Shown here: piece after piece, positions 24,495 through 36,481 of the stretch
Numbering within the stretch: the stretch's first letter is position 1
Layout: the number at the start of each line of letters is the position of its first letter
The notes under the pieces: model-generated
Told to the model about the DNA's origin: nothing
Seen by the model: only the letters and a program-made list of their open reading frames with translations
The model's database searches: none
From: Polydactylus sextarius
Lineage: Eukaryota > Chordata > Actinopteri > Polynemidae
Direction: 5' to 3'
Length of the DNA stretch: 64,000 bases
NCBI GenBank assembly: GCA_016801845.1
Contig: CM028908.1
Span: forward strand, 23,132,047-23,196,046
Position numbers and translations under genes: made by a program

Positions 24495-24760
24495 AGATCT
24501 CAGAGCAGCACCAAGACACAGGCCATATAAAGACTGGAAGCGGTGGGAAAAAGGTAGCCTGATTCTGTCTAAAGTAACAAAGTCCACCTGCCACCACCTC
24601 TAAAGCTCACAAATTAACATTGGGTCATGTGTTAACACCAGACTATTCCTTGTCTGGGATTAATGACTCCCTGGATTCTCCTCAGGTTGCATGAGAACCT
24701 CACAGGCACCGGCGGCGGAAGACTTCACTCCAGGTGAATTTAGGATTACAAAGTTGTGTG
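24495..24760 (+). repeat. Dispersed teleost repeat, unclassified
   Basis: Recognisable consecutive blocks are ggccatataaagactggaag, aaggtagcctgattctgtct, aaagtaacaaagtccacctg, cacctctaaagctcacaaat, and ttccttgtctgggattaatg. This combination recurs widely in fish introns and UTRs. It explains an exon-like AG...GT segment at about 24686-24733. Confidence 0.45.
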
Positions 24761-27285
24761 CCTTAAAGTGTAACGTACACCAGCAAGGTCAAGAGTCATT
24801 TTGACAGAGGAAGTGGAAGAGGCAGTTTAAAAAGCTGGATTGTGCTATTCTGGGAAACCGATGTGATAAAAACGTCTGTTGTTCTGGAGAGGACACACTC
24901 TATTAAACCGGACGGACACTGTACGGATTCGGCCCAATTTTAGACCCAAGTTGTTCGTGCAGAAACAGCAAAGAATAATGTGTAGTATGAGTTAACACAA
25001 TGTACAAGGTCAATGAAAAGACACAGTGTCTGCTCAGCTTCACACTTTTTAGAGAAAGGACTTTTGTATCAGCCACTTTCCTCCAGTACATGCCCAGTTT
25101 CTATGTTGTGTATATATGGTTGTACTACTATACTTGCTTTTGTACAGTTTATACAGTTAAAATAACACAGTCTGAATGCTGTTGCTGTGTAAACTTTGTC
25201 TGATTTCTTTTTTTTTTTTTTTATCTAGTTCCTAACTTCATCCATCAAATGATCTCACTGTACGAAGTGTGAATGCACACAAGGTCAATTAACAGTGAAA
25301 TCCTTGTGTATGTCAGAAGGTTTAAATAGATAATGAGGGTATGTAAGGGTGTGTGTAATGTTGGGGATGGGTCTGAAGAGGTGTGAGTGTGTGTTTGTGC
25401 CAAAACACAAGTAGAAATAATTTACCACAAACGTGTGGAATCCTTCCACACTCTGCATGAGTTGCTGCCTTTTCATTTATTTACTGTATCTTTTACTTTA
25501 GTTCCTTGTTGTGGACTCCTGTAGTTCTTGTTTCTACTGCCCACATTTTATCAGCCTCAGGTCTTAAGTCTTCACATTTCAAGCTCAGTACTGCTTTAAA
25601 GATAGATGAGTTTGGACAGAAGAAAAAAACTTGGCAAAACACAAACTATGTTTTTGAATTAGCCAGTTAGTTTGTTTCGTTTTTTGTTTTCAGAAGCAGC
25701 AACCACAACATTAGACATACTGATGGTCTGAGTGATTTGTACACTGTTCTTCACGCTGCCTTAGTTATATAAAGTATTTAATTCACTTTCCATTGTGAAC
25801 ATTTATGTTAACTTTTGTTTTTACCAATTTATTTCTGAGCCCTAAAGCAAACTTGGGCACCCAGGAAGTCTTTGATGGCGGCTCAGGGAGCCAAATAACA
25901 AAACTGAAGAATATCATGTGCTGTGATGTGGCAACAATGGTATGGAGCACATATGTGATTAGGATCAGCTGGAGGCTGGAACACACAAGTGGTTTGGCCG
26001 GGCATGAGAAAGACGAAATGAATATAGAGAATTTTATAGAGAATAATAATAAGGTTGAACAATGAAGCAGTGAGTAGTCGTGAAGCTGTAGCTTCAATAT
26101 TGAGAGTGATGAACAGATGAGACATCAAAGACAAAGTAGAGGAGGAGACACAGGGGAAACTATGAACAGACCAGAGACACAGACGGAGCTCTGACACATT
26201 TCTATACAAAATAAACAAGACGTTATCTGTGACAGAAGAAGAAGTTTTCAAAGAAGGACAAAAGCAGCAAATAAAACTGGGAAAGAAGAAAACACATCTG
26301 GTGTCCCCAACACCCACAGGTGTAGGTATGTTCTTTTAAAGAATTAAAAAAATATAAAAATCCTGTTTCTTTACAGGTTTAGATTTAGCAACGCCTCATT
26401 ATAAACTGTGCTCCGTGCAAAATACTGTACATGTTCACTTTATCCTCTGATCCTTGCCAGCACATTTAATGAGTCAGAAGAGGTTTTATTGGACACACAC
26501 TGGCCTTTATGATAAGTTTAGCTATTTCTGTATTTCTCTTTACTACAAGGACATTATACTATACTGCTGCCTTTCAGCATCACTGCTGCTGCCTGGGCTA
26601 CTTGATTCGTTTTAAAATATAAATATCTCTATGCAGTACAAGCATAATTTGCTGTCAGGTTGTGTTCCTCACCTGGTCTTTGCACTGTGACTGTGTGACC
26701 CTGTGTCCTTTTGTACCAAACCTAGATCGATTTTATCTATGGAGGTCTTTACACTAATATGTTTGTCACAATGTGATTTATAAAGAACAAGGACATTATA
26801 CCAGACAGAAACACAGGTAATGAAAGCACAGCACTACAACAACAACAACAAGATAACTGCAGAGACAGTGTATCAATGTTTCACTTAGTCCTATGTCACC
26901 TTGTGCGTTAAGGTGAGCCAACTCAGGTGATAATGTTTTCCTGGGGCTGTACACAGGGTCACTCATTAGCGCTGTCATCACAGAAACAAGGATACAAGTG
27001 TAAATGGAAACTACTATTTATCAAAGGTTAGGTTTTTTTATAGCTCAGTCATCAGTTCCATTGCCTACGATATTAACACCTTTTCTCTCAGTGGCTTTCC
27101 ACCATTAAAGTGTGTTCAGCCTGAACATGAGGCTAATTTTCACCTTGCATTAGTGTGGACTATATGGAGTATTTTGTAATCTGCAAATAACCAGTTAGAG
27201 TACTCCCTAGCTGTGCTGATGGTTGTTCCAACAAATTGAGGCAGATAACTAATGCTGATGATAGACTTGATAGAGAGTATAGATC
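24761..27285. other. Non-coding, nothing recognised
   Basis: Unique AT-rich sequence with a T run at 25208-25222 and a CAA run near 26836. Short frames are not family-like. Confidence 0.4.
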
Positions 27286-27352
27286 GATATGTTCAGAACT
27301 AACCTGGTAGTCCTCCTGCTACTCTGACTTTTCTCTCCTTCTTTGTTCAGTC
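27286..27352 (+). repeat. Unnamed dispersed repeat, copy 1 of 3
   Basis: The string cagaactaacctggtagtcc, then tcctgctactctgactttt, is shared with 61670-61725 and 62225-62285. Confidence 0.35.
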
Positions 27353-27378
27353 TATATGGAGTCGACAAGGTGTGTGTT

Positions 27379-27416
27379 ACAACTCTGTACCAATGTCATG
27401 ATTGGTACAGAGTTGT
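27379..27416. repeat. Perfect 16-bp stem-loop
   Basis: Arms acaactctgtaccaat and attggtacagagttgt are perfectly complementary around a 6-nt loop. It lies just before the SINE at 27465 and after a dispersed repeat, so it may be the core of a foldback element. The stem is too short for a typical microRNA precursor. Confidence 0.6.
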
Positions 27417-27464
27417 GGGTATAGGTAGTGAAAGCACCGTACACCTAGAAGCTTACACAATACC

Positions 27465-27722
27465 AACGATGATGATGATAAATGATAAATGAAGTGCATT
27501 TCTAGCACTTTTCCAGCCTTCATGACCTCTAAAAGTGCTTTACACAACTAGTAACATTCACCGATTCACACACATTCATACAGTGTCTCTATATGCAGCA
27601 CTTGTCTCTACATACTCACATGGGTAATACACCATCAAGGGCCAGGATCAAACCTCGACCTTCTGATTAGTGTGTGACTTTGTTCTACCTCTTGAACCAC
27701 AGCTGGTGCTGTAGGGCCCTGC
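27465..27722 (-). mobile_element. tRNA-derived SINE, minus strand
   Basis: The minus-strand head reads gctgtggttcaagaggtaga (A box), then gaaggtcgaggtttgatcc (B box). The body has the tcaccg/cacacattcatac stretch and the aaagcact-type region of a common teleost SINE, ending leftward in a (TCA)n-like tail at 27465-27490. No intact tRNA fold is claimed. Confidence 0.6.
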
Positions 27723-28244
27723 ACACTTCTTGTGGGAGGTCGCGCTCACTCAACCACAGTTACATAGAACAAGAACAAAAGTCCAGTGCACAGAGAAGGA
27801 ATGAAATAGGCAGTTTTCTTCCTTCCTGTTAAACAACCGAGTTCTGTCTGTAATGTTACAATGATAATATTACTTTATAGTTAATTGAACTTGCACATTG
27901 AGCAGTGGCACCAACATCCTTATTACATTTGCAAAGAAATGTGTATATTCAAGTGCCAACATTATATAAGTACCAGAGCTATGAGTTGGATTTATTTTTA
28001 GCTGTTAAATCCAATTAAGTCCATCAAAGATGTAGATTGATGTGAGACAGGTGGTCAACGGTTTCCTGCACCTGTACAGCTCATGATGTGGTTTAATATA
28101 ATAGTGGAGATTTACAGCTTTCATCTGGTTGTTTTAACAGTAGAGCAGGTGTTGCGCTTCTCCAATATAGCGAACTTTTCTGCCAGTGTAAGCAACAAGC
28201 ACATTATCAGCCATTAAAGCTGCCTCTGGTCCATCCCTGACAGA
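27723..28244. other. Non-coding, nothing recognised
   Basis: Unique sequence between a SINE and a Tc1-like element. Confidence 0.4.
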
Positions 28245-29241
28245 CACTGATTTGTTTATGTAGAGATACACGTCTGTTTATACATGGGTCAGGTGCTTCC
28301 GTTAACATTCACATCAAACATCAGAATATGGGAAAAACGTGATCTTTGACCGTAACCGTTTTTAAAACTGCTGATCTCTTGGGATTTTCAAACACAACAG
28401 TCTCTAGAGTTTACTAGGAATGATGCCAGAAACAGAAAACAACATCCAGTGGGTAGGAGTTCATGGTCGTACGGCAGCAACACTCACTCAGATTGTGATA
28501 TATAATGATTACGTATACTAATGCCAGGTACTTCTTGCTTTTGCTCTCAAAACAACTTCAGTTATTTGTGGCATTGATTCCACAACATGTTGGAAACTCG
28601 GCTTTAGGTTTCTGCTCCATGTTGATGTGATTGAGTCATTGACTACTTCTTTCTGTTGTTTTACAGTTTATTGTGAAGGCTCTGCCTCCTACTATTTTGT
28701 CAACCATGTCTCTCAAAGCGTTGTTTCTGTTGGTGAATTTCCTTATTTGTCCATGTGGAAGTATTGATCTGAGTGCCTGCCTCCTTGGACAAACCCCTCT
28801 GACCTCTGACCGCTCACGTAAAATGATCTTCTGCTGTCATAGTCACCATCATCAACGTTGCACATGTTGTACTTTATAGCAGGTTTCTCATCTTTCAGTC
28901 TGGCCATTCACTGACCTCTTCCATCAACAAGGTCTTTCCATCTGCAGAACCACAGCTCACTGGAGATATTTTTGTTTTTTGCATCATTCTGAGTCTAAAC
29001 TCCAGAGACTGTTCCCAAGAGATCGGATGGTTCAGAAATACTCAAACAGCCTGTCTGGCACCAGCAATCACAACACAGTGAAAGTCACTGAGGCATTTTT
29101 CTCCATTTTTCTCCCTATTGTGATGTTCAGAGTGAACATTAGGTGAATGACGTGGTGCTTTACACTGCTGCCACATGATTGGCATATTGGATAACTACAC
29201 AAACCAACAGGTTGATTAGGAGTTTCTTATAAACTGCTGTG
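28245..29241. mobile_element. Tc1/mariner-like element with long imperfect inverted arms
   Basis: The left arm (28245-28415) contains aactgctgatctcttggga, acaacagtctctagagttta. The right arm (28985-29241) contains the inverse: taaactccagagactgttc, ttcagaaatactcaaacag, and a tgctgccacatgattggc block near its end. The outer ends read cactgatttgtttatgtaga on the left and, inverted, cacagcagtttataagaaac on the right. The centre (about 28416-28984) shows no transposase. It is an old non-autonomous copy. Confidence 0.5.
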
Positions 29242-32185
29242 TTGTTGCAGGCTACAGGTTGTGGTGTTGTTGAATTGCATTGTGCTGCGTTGACAGGTGT
29301 TTCTGTTATTTAGTCCACCCCTTTCAAATCAATAAGTGCAGGCCAAATCACAGACACAGCTTTTTGTATACAGTGTGTTTGCCAGAGACAGAACAAGGAA
29401 ACTCAGAGCTCATAACTGTGTTTATTGCTGCCAGTTCAATGCTTTATGTTAGGTGTATTAGTGGGGAAGGTTGAAGTGGTGGAGGAAACTGTTTAATTTA
29501 TATTTCACAGAAATCTCAACCCCGGCAGCAGCTGCTGCAGTGAGGTAGTAACAGCAGTAACAGAAAATGATTTCATCTCACTGTAAGCACTGTCATACTC
29601 ACTCTCAAAGCTCTCTCAAAGAAAAGTCTGTTTTTTTTCACCCATCGGCGTTAATGTTCTCTCAATTTCTAGATACAAATAAAGTTTCTATACATTACTG
29701 AGACCGAACCAGCTCATATTGATTATATAATATCATACAAGTAACATTACATTAATATGACACCTTCCATTAGAGGAGTTAGAGGATCCTTACTAATCCT
29801 TACCAAACCGACTGATGTTCATTTACTGAAGGACAATTATTACTGGCCCAGTTTTGAAACTATGGCAGTGCAACTTGGCTACAATCTTGACAATCATGTT
29901 TAGTAGAACACTGGTTCTAGTAAATGTGGTTTTCATGCATTTGACAAAACTCGATGACGCCATTAACTGACGTGGTGGGGTGGTATAATCAAAATCTCTA
30001 CCGCCTCTGTCTCAACCCCCAAGACAAATTCACAGGCGAACTGCCTCACAGCAGCCACATAGGTGAAGTGGACAGACACACAAAAACTGAGCATAGTTGT
30101 AGTTTGGCTTTTTTTTTTTATCAAATGCCTTCAAATCACAGTGTGTTTCCGATACTAAGACCATTTCCAATGTAACAGTTCTTGTGTCAGTACAAGGTCA
30201 GTGAAGAAAAATCAGCTGAGGACGGTCCATGATCAGTCAGGTCCTGAGAGAAAAAAAGTGTTGAAGGTGTAGTTAACAGTACATTTACCTTCTGTGCATG
30301 TTTTTTTTTTTTTTTTTTTTTTTTTGCTCAGTGGAGCCAGGAGCAGCAGGGACCGTGAGAGGGTCTTAACCACAAACCACATCAATAATGAGGTCACACT
30401 TTGTGTACATGTGTACTGGTGTAAGTGTGTGCATCAGGAACTGTATGTAAGGGGAAAAAAAACACAGAAAACAGAAAGCGTTGCAGGGTCAGTGTTGTTG
30501 TTGTTTTAATACAGTTTAGGTCTAATTAGCTGGCTGCCTCTAAGCCTCCAGTGTCCTCTCACAATACACACCATTTCCTAACAATCAATTTTCATGAAAA
30601 CAAGAATTAGCCCTGAGGAGGGATGAGGGCTGTTTTTTCCTGTTTTATGTTCTCGGTGAACATGACATTTCAGTAGCGAGACTTGACATCCCAGAAGACA
30701 AATATCCAAAAGTGATGAGTTGTCTTGTATCTTCACTCAAACAAAAGCTTGTCTCGACTTGTTTGGAAACCCAGAGAGTTGACGGACTGACAGACCGCTC
30801 CGCTGAGACCCTGTCGGACACTGTGTGTACGTCTGAGTGTGTCTCTGTCCTGTGTGCTAGCGAGGGTCAGACAGAGCCTGCGTGACATATGGCTCAATGT
30901 ATCTAAAATCAGGAAAAAGAAAAAAAAAAAAAAGAGACAGACAGGAATAGATTGAAGACTCTTGGGTGAAAGGAGGTGGTCTGGAGAATGAAGACACAGA
31001 TTGATGGATGAAATTACTTTGTTATCAGCATCCAAATTTACATTTACCGTGATGAAACATTTCCTTCAGCCAATGATCTATTAAAGTACAATTTCAGGAA
31101 TACATTAAATGTGTGTGCATGATGTGCTGAAGTGGAACCTGGATGTGGTTAGCTGACATTAGCATCTAGCATGAAGGTCGATGAAGCTGATTATTCAATT
31201 TTTACCTAAAGATTTTGATGTATGGTTCAATACAGAAGATGATGGTGTCAACAACAGCAGCTGAGTTACTCACCTCAAAATCAACAGCACATAGGACACT
31301 AACTTGAGCTCTTTATATGCTGGTAGATGTATTTCCCCCCTTGTTTCTAGTCCCACAAGGCTTACTAAGCTAATCACCTGTGTTTTAAAATGTAAAACAA
31401 GACCTTAAGAGTGGTGTCTGGTCTTTAACCTGGTTATGTTCTTTTAAGCATATTGGATTTGTGTGTGTAATTGGGATCTTTTTACAAAAAGCAAAATTAA
31501 ATTTACAGCAGTCTTCTACTTTTGTTGTTACAGTCTCCAACTGCTGATCAGCAGAAACAGTGTAAAACCATCTGTTCAGACGTGTACCTGTTAGTCTATT
31601 TGTGTTGATCAATACAAACACAACAGGAACATGAGATCTTAGCTTTACAGTGCTATTACCAGTCGGCAGCCTGTTTTATTCATGCATCCAGATATGTACC
31701 GGTAATAACCATAACCGTAATAATCCATCCATCAAGTGATCTCTCACTTTGTTTTCACATGTATGTTGCTAATTTTCCTCCTAGCAAACAATGTGTCATC
31801 ACAGCTGTCTGTGCTGTATAATGTTGTTCACACTCTCTACTTAACCTGAGGAGATGGAAACACGGTCGAGTTCATACAGAATGAAAGCAAGATAGTAAGT
31901 ACAGATACTTTTTCACGGTGTGTATTTTAACTTCCCTGCTTCTGTTAAAGAGCAGCACATTACTACAGGATGTATTTGTATCATGTCTCCTATGCAGTGG
32001 ATGAGACGGTATCAAGCAGAACAAACTCACAACTCTGCTCTGCTCAGACTGTTTCTTCTTTTTCTTTTTTTTAGAAAATAACTCTGCTGCTCTTTCTTTC
32101 TTAGATTTGGTCTAAAGCTGCAGTCACTGAAGCCAAACACTTTTTCTACCTAAAATAAGCTGTTGAGCAGCTTAAAGATAACTGC
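29242..32185. other. Non-coding, nothing recognised
   Basis: Contains a T run of about 25 at 30301-30325 and an A-rich tract at 30915-30935 that reads as a pyrimidine tract plus AG on the minus strand. No supported gene. Confidence 0.4.
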
Positions 32186-32831
32186 TGTGCCTCAATTCTA
32201 CTGTTTCCACTCTCGCACTTACTACTTTTAATGAATAAGAGTGAAGTGTGTTCATACTGACATGATGTACTGAACTCTACCTAAACCAAGAGGGTGAAGT
32301 CAAAATGGTGGACTCTTCTCAGACTCAATGATCACCATCTACCGTGTGCCTCAGTTTGCATACTTCCAATCTTACATTTACTTTTTTGAGTGTGTAAGTG
32401 TGTTCACACAGATGTATGGAAAAATGCAGTTACTTTTAATACCGATGTAGAATGATTGACGCTTTTCACTCTCAATGACGACATCTTGGCTATGTAGCGG
32501 CGTAATCTCCACCTCGCATGAAACATGAAGCCACAAATTCAAACATCAGTACTTGTGAGACTTTCCTTCTTGATTATAATTGAAAACAAGCCGGCAGATA
32601 TCTGGTGGACGACAATCACGGTTCAAATCGATGATTAACGCTCTGTCCAGTGACAATTCACCATTAAAAACAAGAAGAAGAAGACGACGTTGCTGTCGTC
32701 ATTTCTAGTAAGTGCACAATGATTTGAGACAACACTACCCTGTTGAAATTTGCGCACTATTGAAGTAGTTTACACTGTGTACAGTGCACTACATGGACGT
32801 GTACTAGCAGAGGTATCCACATTGAGACACA
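32186..32831. mobile_element. MITE-like DNA transposon, possibly nested copies
   Basis: The left end tgtgcctcaattctac and the right end, inverted, tgtgtctcaatgtggatac form terminal inverted repeats of about 18 bp. A second left-type end (gtgtgcctcagtttgcatac) occurs at 32345. One copy may therefore lie inside another, or a solo end may flank a 490-bp element. Internal strings such as tttacactgtgtacagtgca are typical of a fish MITE family. The superfamily is uncertain. Confidence 0.45.
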
Positions 32832-33815
32832 TTGCTAGACTATATGGCAAAAGGGGAGGGACTATATATAGTGCTTTAGTGCTTATACTGTTTTGTTTCT
32901 ACTGAAGTTAGCATGCTAACTAGTTAGCAACTCTCTGTAACGTCTAGTCTGTCCTGAAGAAGAAGCACTACTCAGAGGATGTAATATAACTTGAGTCCAT
33001 CACCACAACGAAGCCCGGCATAGTCACAAGTAACAACTTTACTGTGTCACTGCGTCGTCATGGTTGATGAACAAACTAATTCAACTTTTGAAACATGTTT
33101 GCACAAGTCTAGATGGATTGTCAGATACTGTGACTTAAGTGAATTCACCATTGACTGTTCAACGGTTAATAATGTTGTATATGGTATCACTGTAATCTTT
33201 GACTGTCAAAGCAGAGGGATTGACTTTACATTTTCTGTACTGGTATCATGTTTATCTCAGGAGAAGTTGTAGGATGATCGATGATGTTGTAAAATACATT
33301 TGGGTTGTAAAGTAAAATGGCTGCCATGGTCACCACAAAATATTTATGTCTACATTTTTCAAAAAGTTCAAGATACCTGGTGAATCATTTTTAATGATTT
33401 TATGAAAGAATAGACAAGTCACACAAATTTGACACATATCACCTGAACTGTGATATAATTTTGTACAGACATGTGATCATTAACTCTTGAAGGGCTGTAA
33501 TTTGGTGAAACCAGCAGAAGCTGAAGCTCATGTTGTGTAGAAGGTGACAAAAAATCAGCGAAGCAGCAATCAGTAACATATGCAGGTAAATTAGACTGAA
33601 TAATCAACGCTCATTAAACAAAGCATAACATACTAATCAGACTGCGAATCTGAGACAGATGATTTCATCACAGCAGATGACATCACGTTGTGTAGACGTG
33701 CTAAATTTATCCAGACGGGTTGGTGACGACAGACTGGTTGGACATGAACGCTCTTAGAGATGTTGTATATACCAATGTTACATCAACCGCATCACAACAC
33801 ACAAACGTGATTCTC
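32832..33815. other. Non-coding, nothing recognised
   Basis: Unique AT-rich sequence between two MITEs. Confidence 0.4.
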
Positions 33816-34038
33816 CTAGGCCACGTTTACACATCGTCAGGTATTTACAGAATATCCTCGTTCACACTAGATCGTTTTCCATAAATACACCGTCAAGAAA
33901 ATGCAGTTTTCCCAAATCAGAATAATCGTTTTCAGTTAAAAAAAAAAAAAACTCAGTTTTTATTTAAATGAAAGACAAAAACGCACAGATGTATCATTGG
34001 TTTTCCAGATGTCCAGCTGTGTGTAAATGAAGCCTCAG
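33816..34038. mobile_element. Short MITE-like element
   Basis: Ends taggccacgtttacacat and, inverted, tgaggcttcatttacacac form imperfect terminal inverted repeats around about 220 bp that includes a 14-nt A run. The pattern resembles a common teleost MITE. No target duplication could be set. Confidence 0.4.
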
Positions 34039-35199
34039 TATAAAGGCCACACTGATGCTCTCTTCTGTCTGTTTGGTGAATAATGTGTCAGATGATGCTA
34101 CAGGACACAGCTGGTTATGTTTGGCTCTTTCAGGATAGGAAGGCAGAGCAATGTCTAATCAGCAGGGGTGGAAACGCTGAGATTTTTCTGCTTTTAATAG
34201 TTGCTGTAAATTTGGGTAGTGGTCACATTTGTGGTTGCTAAGAAAATGTAAAGAGTCATAAGTGAGATGGTCTTTATGTGTCTTTAAACATCTCATCATT
34301 GACAGGGTTTGGGATTGTTGGCAAGCAAAAGTCTTCCTCCCGACGTCTAAATGGTTCAGACCAAACATGAAGTGAATTCAATAGAAAATGGCCCAAGATG
34401 GAAAGTGTCAGGAGGCAGCGTCCATAATGTCTGTGAGCTGCTGAAACAAGAAGTAAAAACCTGCAGCTCTGAGGTCAGTTCATAGCATGATTTGACTAAC
34501 ATTAAGTTGTAATAATAAATATAATCAACACTTATATTCATATATAAGATTATTGATGGAATCAGACAGAAGCAAAGACATGTCTCCAACAGTTAAATGT
34601 TAAGTTTTCAACTGCAGTTTCTCTAAAGTTTGCGAGTTCTCTTTATTATGCTCAGTGACAGTAGCGTGAAACACACACACACTGATCAACTATATGTTGT
34701 TACAACAGATCTCTACTGGGAGCTTGATAACTGCTCTATTTGCTGCTGTGCCTTAAAATCAGGCTGAGATTAAATAATTTTTGAGTCTCAAATCAGTTTG
34801 TTTTCAGGCAGTACATCGTATACAACCACAAATCAGACAAAGTTGGTATGTTATGCTCAGTTAAATCTAGAAATCAAAACAGTGACTTGTATATTTTCAC
34901 TGAAGACAACACAGCAGCACATTATTTGATGTTTTACCTCATGAATTGTGTTGCTTTTTTCCCCAAATAAACACTTGCAAACATGTTAACGTCAGGCTTC
35001 TTTTGGACTCAGTAAACCTTCAGCTGGTATTTGTAGATATAACTGTAGAGCAGACTTCACTGATCCTGAGCTGATGTGGTTATATTGGTTATAGATGATG
35101 GTGTTGGCAACTTGTTCCTCTGTACATTTATGCTCCTAAAAGACGAGGCCTGATCTGCGTCACTTTTTTTCATTCTACCCACCTTCACCAGTCCTATGT
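34039..35199. other. Non-coding, possible decayed Tc1 left part
   Basis: A terminus-like cactgatcaactatatg at about 34679 could be the left end of the Tc1 relic that becomes recognisable at 35200. The rest is unrecognised. Confidence 0.3.
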
Positions 35200-35940
35200 G
35201 GTTCTGGAAAACTGGTGACGGGGTCAGGGGCAACTAAGACTCACTGATGTGAGTGTTGAATGGAGTCTGGACTATGTGGACTGATCCCACAGAAGAGCTA
35301 CTGCAGCTCAAACTGCTGCAAAACGTTAATGCAGGTTCTGACTGAAAGGTGTCAGAACTTGGTGCATCACAGTGTTTTGTGTATAGGGTCACACACTGGT
35401 CAGGATGTCTATGTTGTCCACCACCAAAAACACTCACAATGGTCACATGAGGATCAGAACTGGACCTTTGAGTGAGAGAAGAAGGAGATCTGGTCTGATT
35501 CTGAATCATGTTTCTTTGACATCATGTAAAAAGAAACGAGGTAAAAGCACTATGGGTAGAAGCCAACGTGATGCTGTGAACAATCTGCTTCTGGGAAACT
35601 TTGGATCTTATTATTTATGTGGATGTTACTTTGACAGGTATCACCTACCTTAACATTGTTGCAGACCAAAAACATCCTACAGGGAAAGAGTATTGTCTAA
35701 GGAGAGTGGCCTCTTTCAGCAGGATAATAGAACAAGTTCATTGTGTTGACTTGGCTCCAAATTCCCTAAATCTCAACCCACAGCTGAGTATCTGTAGGAT
35801 GTTCTAGACAAAGAAAAGTCTGATCCATGGAGGCTTCATCTCACAACTTACAGGATCTGTTGATTGTCTGAATGAGTCAGAGATGTCTCGGTGGCAAAAA
35901 TGGGACTCAAGATGATTATAAAGTCATGGCTGATCAGACA
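35200..35940 (+). pseudogene. Tc1-like transposase relic
   Basis: Fragments in shifting + strand frames follow the order of a fish Tc1/mariner DDE transposase. RRATAAQTAAKR-type helix-turn-helix DNA is seen near 35293-35330. QWSHEDQNW occurs near 35439-35466, and VDVTLT with IVADQKHPTG near 35619-35680. A degraded version of the LTWPPNSPDLNP signature is read as DLAPNSLNLNPQL near 35750-35786. The metal-binding glutamate context after this motif is lost. The right end, tcatggctgatcag at 35924-35937, matches the usual inverted terminus. Frameshifts and deletions make it non-functional. The left boundary is unclear; a terminus-like cactgatcaactatatg near 34679 may mark it. Confidence 0.55.
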
Positions 35941-35962
35941 CAACATGTTTCATCACAGACTG

Positions 35963-36003
35963 TTGATGACACACACACACACACACCGTGTGTGTGTGTC
36001 ATC
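35963..36003. repeat. (CA)n/(GT)n perfect palindrome
   Basis: A gatgacacacaca run is followed directly by gtgtgtgtgtcatc, so a CA tract and its complement form a hairpin with matching gatgac/gtcatc edges. It lies about 25 bp beyond the Tc1 relic's right end. Confidence 0.6.
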
Positions 36004-36084
36004 TGTATTAATTAGAATAACTTTAAAACATTTAAAAAAAATATTTTCTGAGATTTTGGCAAAGTGCAGATTAAAATTCAGCCT

Positions 36085-36089
<5 letters not shown>

Positions 36090-36120
<31 letters not shown>
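36090..36120. repeat. Poly(A) run of 31
   Basis: A pure A run without an identifiable retroelement body before it. It could be a decayed retrotransposon tail. Confidence 0.85.
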
Positions 36121-36123
<3 letters not shown>

Positions 36124-36440
36124 CTTTATTCTCATCCACCACCTGCTGTTTGATAGCGAAGTCTCATCATTTGCTGAATACGTGACCCGCAGCCTGTCGT
36201 GACTCAGCCTCACACTCAGAAATAGTCATCTGTGTTACGTTAACCACCTCTGACCTGGAACGGTGTAAGCTGCAGCACCCTGATAAGAGATCACTGACCT
36301 CCATGTTTGTTAGAAGCGGGGCGGGAGAAGAGAAATGGGGAACATGACAGACAAAACAGATGAGGAGATGCAAAAAAGGTCTTTGCAGGAGATTTAAATA
36401 GTTTCAGATACTCAGTGTTTCTGTGTCGCAGTTGCCAGAG

Positions 36441-36481
36441 AGGAGGGAGGAGGAGGAGGAGGAGGAGGAGGAGGAGGAGGA
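36441..36481. repeat. (GGA)n repeat
   Basis: About 13 GGA units form a purine-only tract. Confidence 0.9.

Noticed and set aside
24686..24733. A 48-nt exon-like segment with a ctcctcag acceptor and CCAG|gtgaat donor.
   Set aside because: It lies inside a dispersed repeat whose neighbouring blocks are recognisable, so the splice-like ends come from the repeat.
30840..30895. Minus-strand terminal-exon-like segment after a T-rich tract and ttttag.
   Set aside because: The pyrimidine tract is simply the complement of an A-rich run, the open frame is only 14 codons, and no donor or neighbouring exon supports it.
36090..36120. A 31-nt A run suggesting a processed pseudogene.
   Set aside because: The sequence before it has no open frame, no recognisable transcript body and no flanking direct repeat.
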